DNA of 64,000 nt from Flavobacteriales bacterium 34_180_T64 (GTDB lineage Bacteria > Bacteroidota > Bacteroidia > Flavobacteriales > Flavobacteriaceae), in contig MAAR01000004.1 in NCBI GenBank assembly GCA_002162765.1, positions 124,001-188,000 of the forward strand, written 5' to 3'. Made by a program: the position numbers and the translations under genes. Shown here one piece after another: positions 61,808 through 64,000 of the stretch (within the stretch, counting starts at the first letter, position 1; each line of letters begins with the position of its first letter). The notes under the pieces are model-generated. The model saw only the letters and a list, made by a program, of their open reading frames with translations. It made no database searches and had not been told where the DNA came from.

Positions 61808-62917
61808 TTGATACTTCAAGTATTATTTTATCTCTTTTTTGGAGTTGTTTTAATCCAATGTATTTTCTACGGCTATATATTTGGAAAATTCGTCTTTGCG
61901 AATGTGCAAGCACAAACAAAAAAAAATATAAGTATTTCAGTAATCATTTGTGCCAAGAATGAATCCGAAAATTTAAGTGCCTTTTTACCATCTGTTATAG
62001 ACCAAAATTATCCAGATTTTGAAATTGTACTGGTTAATGATGGCTCACATGATGACACGCTCAAGGTGATGGAACATTTTAAAGCATTACATGCAAATAT
62101 TAAAATAGTAGATGTCAAGCCTATTGAAGCATTTTGGGGAAATAAAAAGTATGCATTAACACTTGGTATCAAAGCCGCTACAAATAGATTCCTTCTATTT
62201 ACTGACGCCGATTGCAAACCAATATCAAATCAATGGATTAGTGAAATGAGTTGCCATTTTTCAAATGACAAAGGAATCGTTATCGGCTATGGCGCTTATA
62301 AAACAATTAAAGGTTCCTTTTTAAATAAACTAGTTCGATTCGAAACTTTAATGACAGCCATTCAATACTTCTCATATGCCAAACTAGGGCAACCCTATAT
62401 GGCTGTTGGTAGAAATTTAGCTTATAAAAAAGAACTTTTTTTTCAAGCCAGAGGATTTATGAATCATATGAACGTTAAATCTGGTGATGATGATTTATTT
62501 ATTAATCAGATTGCTAACAAAAAGAATGCTGCAATTTGTGTATCGAAAAATAGCTTTACTGAATCCTTGCCAAAACAGACTTTTAAATCATGGATTCGTC
62601 AAAAAAGAAGACACGTCAGTACAGCAAATCTCTATAAACTAAAACACAAAGCACCACTAACACTGTTTTACATTTCCCAATTATTGTTTTGGTTAATTGG
62701 TACGCTTTTAATTTGTTTTTTATTTAATTGGAAAATTGTAATCGCACTTATAGGACTTAGGTTTATTTTTCAAATATCCATCTTGCATTTAGCCATTCAA
62801 AAATTAAATGAAAAAGGATTGATATTTATGACACCGTTTTTAGAACTCTTTTTAATTGTCATTCAATTCTATATCTTTATAAAAAATCTGTTTTCAAAAT
62901 CAAATCATTGGGAATAA
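61808..62917 (+). CDS. Family 2 glycosyltransferase, membrane-bound
   Basis: 369 residues from a TTG at 61808; no in-frame ATG precedes the GT domain. TM1 (about 1-25), then the GT-A domain: ISVIICAKNESENLSAFLPSVIDQNYPDFEIVLVNDGSHDDTLKVM, LFTDADCKPISNQWISEM (DxD-like), KSGDDDLFINQIANKK and QKRRHVSTANLYK (QxxRW-like), then two or three TM helices (about 285-365). Resembles BcsA/IcaA-like or carotenoid glycosyltransferases. The product is unknown. It overlaps the next ECF sigma gene by 10 bases. Confidence 0.9.
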   Translation: MILQVLFYLFFGVVLIQCIFYGYIFGKFVFANVQAQTKKNISISVIICAKNESENLSAFLPSVIDQNYPDFEIVLVNDGSHDDTLKVMEHFKALHANIKIVDVKPIEAFWGNKKYALTLGIKAATNRFLLFTDADCKPISNQWISEMSCHFSNDKGIVIGYGAYKTIKGSFLNKLVRFETLMTAIQYFSYAKLGQPYMAVGRNLAYKKELFFQARGFMNHMNVKSGDDDLFINQIANKKNAAICVSKNSFTESLPKQTFKSWIRQKRRHVSTANLYKLKHKAPLTLFYISQLLFWLIGTLLICFLFNWKIVIALIGLRFIFQISILHLAIQKLNEKGLIFMTPFLELFLIVIQFYIFIKNLFSKSNHWE

Positions 62918-63456
62918 AAGACGCGATAAAAAAAGCTCAAGAGAATGACCAAAGTGCATTCAATTATTTACTCGATAAATTCTGGAATGACGTTTACGGA
63001 TTTCAACTGAAACGTACTGAAAATGAGAATGATGCTGAAGACATAGCGATTCGTACATTTTCTAAAGCATTTGATAAAATTCAGACGTATAATTCTAAAT
63101 ATGAATTTAAAACTTGGTTAATTACAATATCCAAAAATATTCATATTGATTTACTACGAAAACAAAAATCTAGTATTTCTAATACTAAAACTCGAGATTC
63201 TGAAGACGAGTTTTACGATATCATTGATGAATCTCCATCTCCAGAAGACAAACTTATTACGGAACAAAATCTGGCCAAATTACTTCGCGATATTAAAAAA
63301 CTAAAACCACATTATCAAGACGTTATAAATCTGAGGTACTTTCAAGAATTAAGCTATAAAGAAATCTCAGAACAACTTAAAGAGCCCATCAATAATGTAA
63401 AAGTTAAACTTTTAAGAGCCAAAAAATTACTTGCTGAAATTATTGAAATGAACTAA
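62908..63456 (+). CDS. ECF RNA polymerase sigma factor
   Basis: 182 residues starting at a TTG inside the glycosyltransferase gene. Region 2: DQSAFNYLLDKFWNDVYGFQLKRTENENDAEDIAIRTFSKAFDKIQTYNSKYEFKTWLITISKNIHIDLLRKQK. Region 4: LLRDIKKLKPHYQDVINLRYFQELSYKEISEQLKEPINNVKVKLLRAKKLLAEII. Unlike the sigma at 59344 it has no anti-sigma neighbour; it is followed directly by a small membrane protein (ATG overlapping the stop). Regulon unknown. Confidence 0.93.
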   Translation: MGIKDAIKKAQENDQSAFNYLLDKFWNDVYGFQLKRTENENDAEDIAIRTFSKAFDKIQTYNSKYEFKTWLITISKNIHIDLLRKQKSSISNTKTRDSEDEFYDIIDESPSPEDKLITEQNLAKLLRDIKKLKPHYQDVINLRYFQELSYKEISEQLKEPINNVKVKLLRAKKLLAEIIEMN

Positions 63457-63674
63457 TGCAATTCGATCTAAAACGAATAGGTCCTGGATTATTGTTTACA
63501 GGGGCAGCAATTGAATTTTTAACAGCTCTTTTTTATGTGATTATAAACTATAAATTAATCTCGAGTAAACATACACATGAAACTTGGCGTCCTTCTAAAA
63601 AACTACATGTTTTAGGCCGGCTAGGTATTCTATTCTTGATAGGATTTAGTGTATGGTTCCTATTCACATTATAA
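63456..63674 (+). CDS. Small two-TM membrane protein
   Basis: 72 residues, TM at about 10-29 and 50-70 with a basic loop (SSKHTHETWRPSKKLHVLGRLG). Its ATG overlaps the stop codon of the sigma gene. Because it follows the sigma directly it might modulate it, but it is too short for a known anti-sigma domain. Unknown family. Confidence 0.7.
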   Translation: MQFDLKRIGPGLLFTGAAIEFLTALFYVIINYKLISSKHTHETWRPSKKLHVLGRLGILFLIGFSVWFLFTL

Positions 63675-63697
63675 GATAAATTTAAGATAATACTTTG

Positions 63698-63705
63698 TAT
63701 CTTTG
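63698..63705 (+). promoter_or_regulatory. -7 element (TATCTTTG) of lipA
   Basis: TATCTTTG fits TAnnTTTG and lies 21 bases before the lipA ATG at 63727. Confidence 0.6.
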
Positions 63706-63726
63706 TCAATTGAACTTGCAATCATA

Positions 63727-64000
63727 ATGGATACAAAAATAGCTTCTAATACATTACCAGAACGACAAGCGAAACCCAAATGGCTTCGTGTTAAACTACC
63801 AACTGGAAAAAAATACACTGAATTAAGAAGTTTAGTCGACAAATACAAACTCAATACTATCTGTACTTCGGGCAGTTGTCCTAATATGGGAGAATGTTGG
63901 GGAGAAGGCACCGCTACTTTTATGATTCTTGGAAACATCTGCACACGATCCTGTGGTTTTTGCGGCGTAAAAACAGGAAGGCCTGAAACTGTTGATTGGG
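63727..64000 (+). CDS. lipA: Lipoyl synthase, truncated by window end
   Basis: The first 91 codons are in the window. [71 protein letters not shown] contains both iron-sulfur motifs: the auxiliary CxxxxCxxxxxC cluster ([12 protein letters not shown]) and the radical-SAM CxxxCxxC (CTRSCGFC). It inserts sulfur into octanoyl groups to make lipoate. The 3' part lies beyond 64000; the reading frame is intact to the edge. Confidence 0.97.
   Translation, partial: MDTKIASNTLPERQAKPKWLRVKLPTGKKYTELRSLVDKYKLNTICTSGSCPNMGECWGEGTATFMILGNICTRSCGFCGVKTGRPETVDW

Overview
The window reads as chromosome of a low-GC, gliding or type IX-secreting member of the Flavobacteriaceae (Bacteroidota). The basis is a complete gldK-L-M-N block, an exosortase F (XrtF) pair, a HYC_CC_PP family protein, promoters of the Bacteroidota TAnnTTTG type, near absence of Shine-Dalgarno sites, and a typical miaB - sigma-54 activator - lptE - secG - groESL order. 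The genus cannot be fixed from the sequence alone.

Layout. 1-3.8 kb: accessory secreted proteins, including a His/Arg-rich protein with an in-frame 15-bp minisatellite and a DUF481 outer-membrane protein. 3.8-9.2 kb: a tight membrane operon with an unknown membrane protein, a two-TM potassium channel, an HlyD-type adaptor, a FUSC/DUF2955-like inner-membrane pump, a NodT/TolC outer-membrane factor and an AI-2E family permease. 9.4-15.8 kb: a three-PAS sigma-54 activator divergent from a pirin / isochorismatase-like hydrolase / amidohydrolase / YceI operon. A -24/-12 promoter (GG-N10-GC) lies in front of pirin, with inverted repeats upstream. 16.1-16.2 kb: initiator tRNA (minus strand) with a displaced copy of its 3' end about 170 bp away. 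16.3-21 kb: LRR protein, CPxC zinc-ribbon-like protein, ABC-F ATPase, DUF983 and a DAO-family oxidoreductase. 21-27.3 kb: gldN, gldM, gldL and gldK (T9SS motor and ring) and, upstream on the same strand, an arginase-fold protein that has lost half of the usual manganese ligands. 27.3-31.6 kb: topA and two tandem paralogous membrane proteins. 31.7-38.5 kb: miaB, a sigma-54 activator without a sensor domain, a 65-aa ORF, lptE, a TPR-like protein, secG and groES-groEL, the last preceded by a sigma-54-like promoter. 38.6-42 kb (minus): a metal cluster of HMBD lipoprotein, HMA protein, TonB-dependent receptor and HYC_CC_PP protein. 42-43 kb: XrtF and its partner. 43.1-44.9 kb: GAF/fRMsr-like protein and MacB-like permease. 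45-52 kb: purH and the rod/elongasome operon mreB-mreC-mreD-mrdA-rodA. 52.2-54.8 kb: valS. 55-59 kb: DUF1573 protein, PDZ-aspartyl protease, aminotransferase and murB. 59.3-60.7 kb: ECF sigma/anti-sigma pair. 60.7-63.7 kb: aqpZ, a small Cys-rich membrane protein, a glycosyltransferase overlapping a second ECF sigma, and a small membrane protein. The window ends inside lipA.

Most of it is ordinary core genome. The most promising material is a candidate sigma-54 regulatory layer made of two activators and two -24/-12 promoters. One promoter serves a pirin/isochorismatase/amidohydrolase/YceI module. The other serves groESL and carries an 18-bp perfect palindrome near the expected start site. A motif ACTGNNACTTTGTCA is shared by the regions upstream of miaB (the operon of the sensor-less activator) and groES. 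The arginase-fold probable pseudoenzyme beside the T9SS genes is the best single-protein oddity. No CRISPR array, phage, insertion sequence or defence island is evident.
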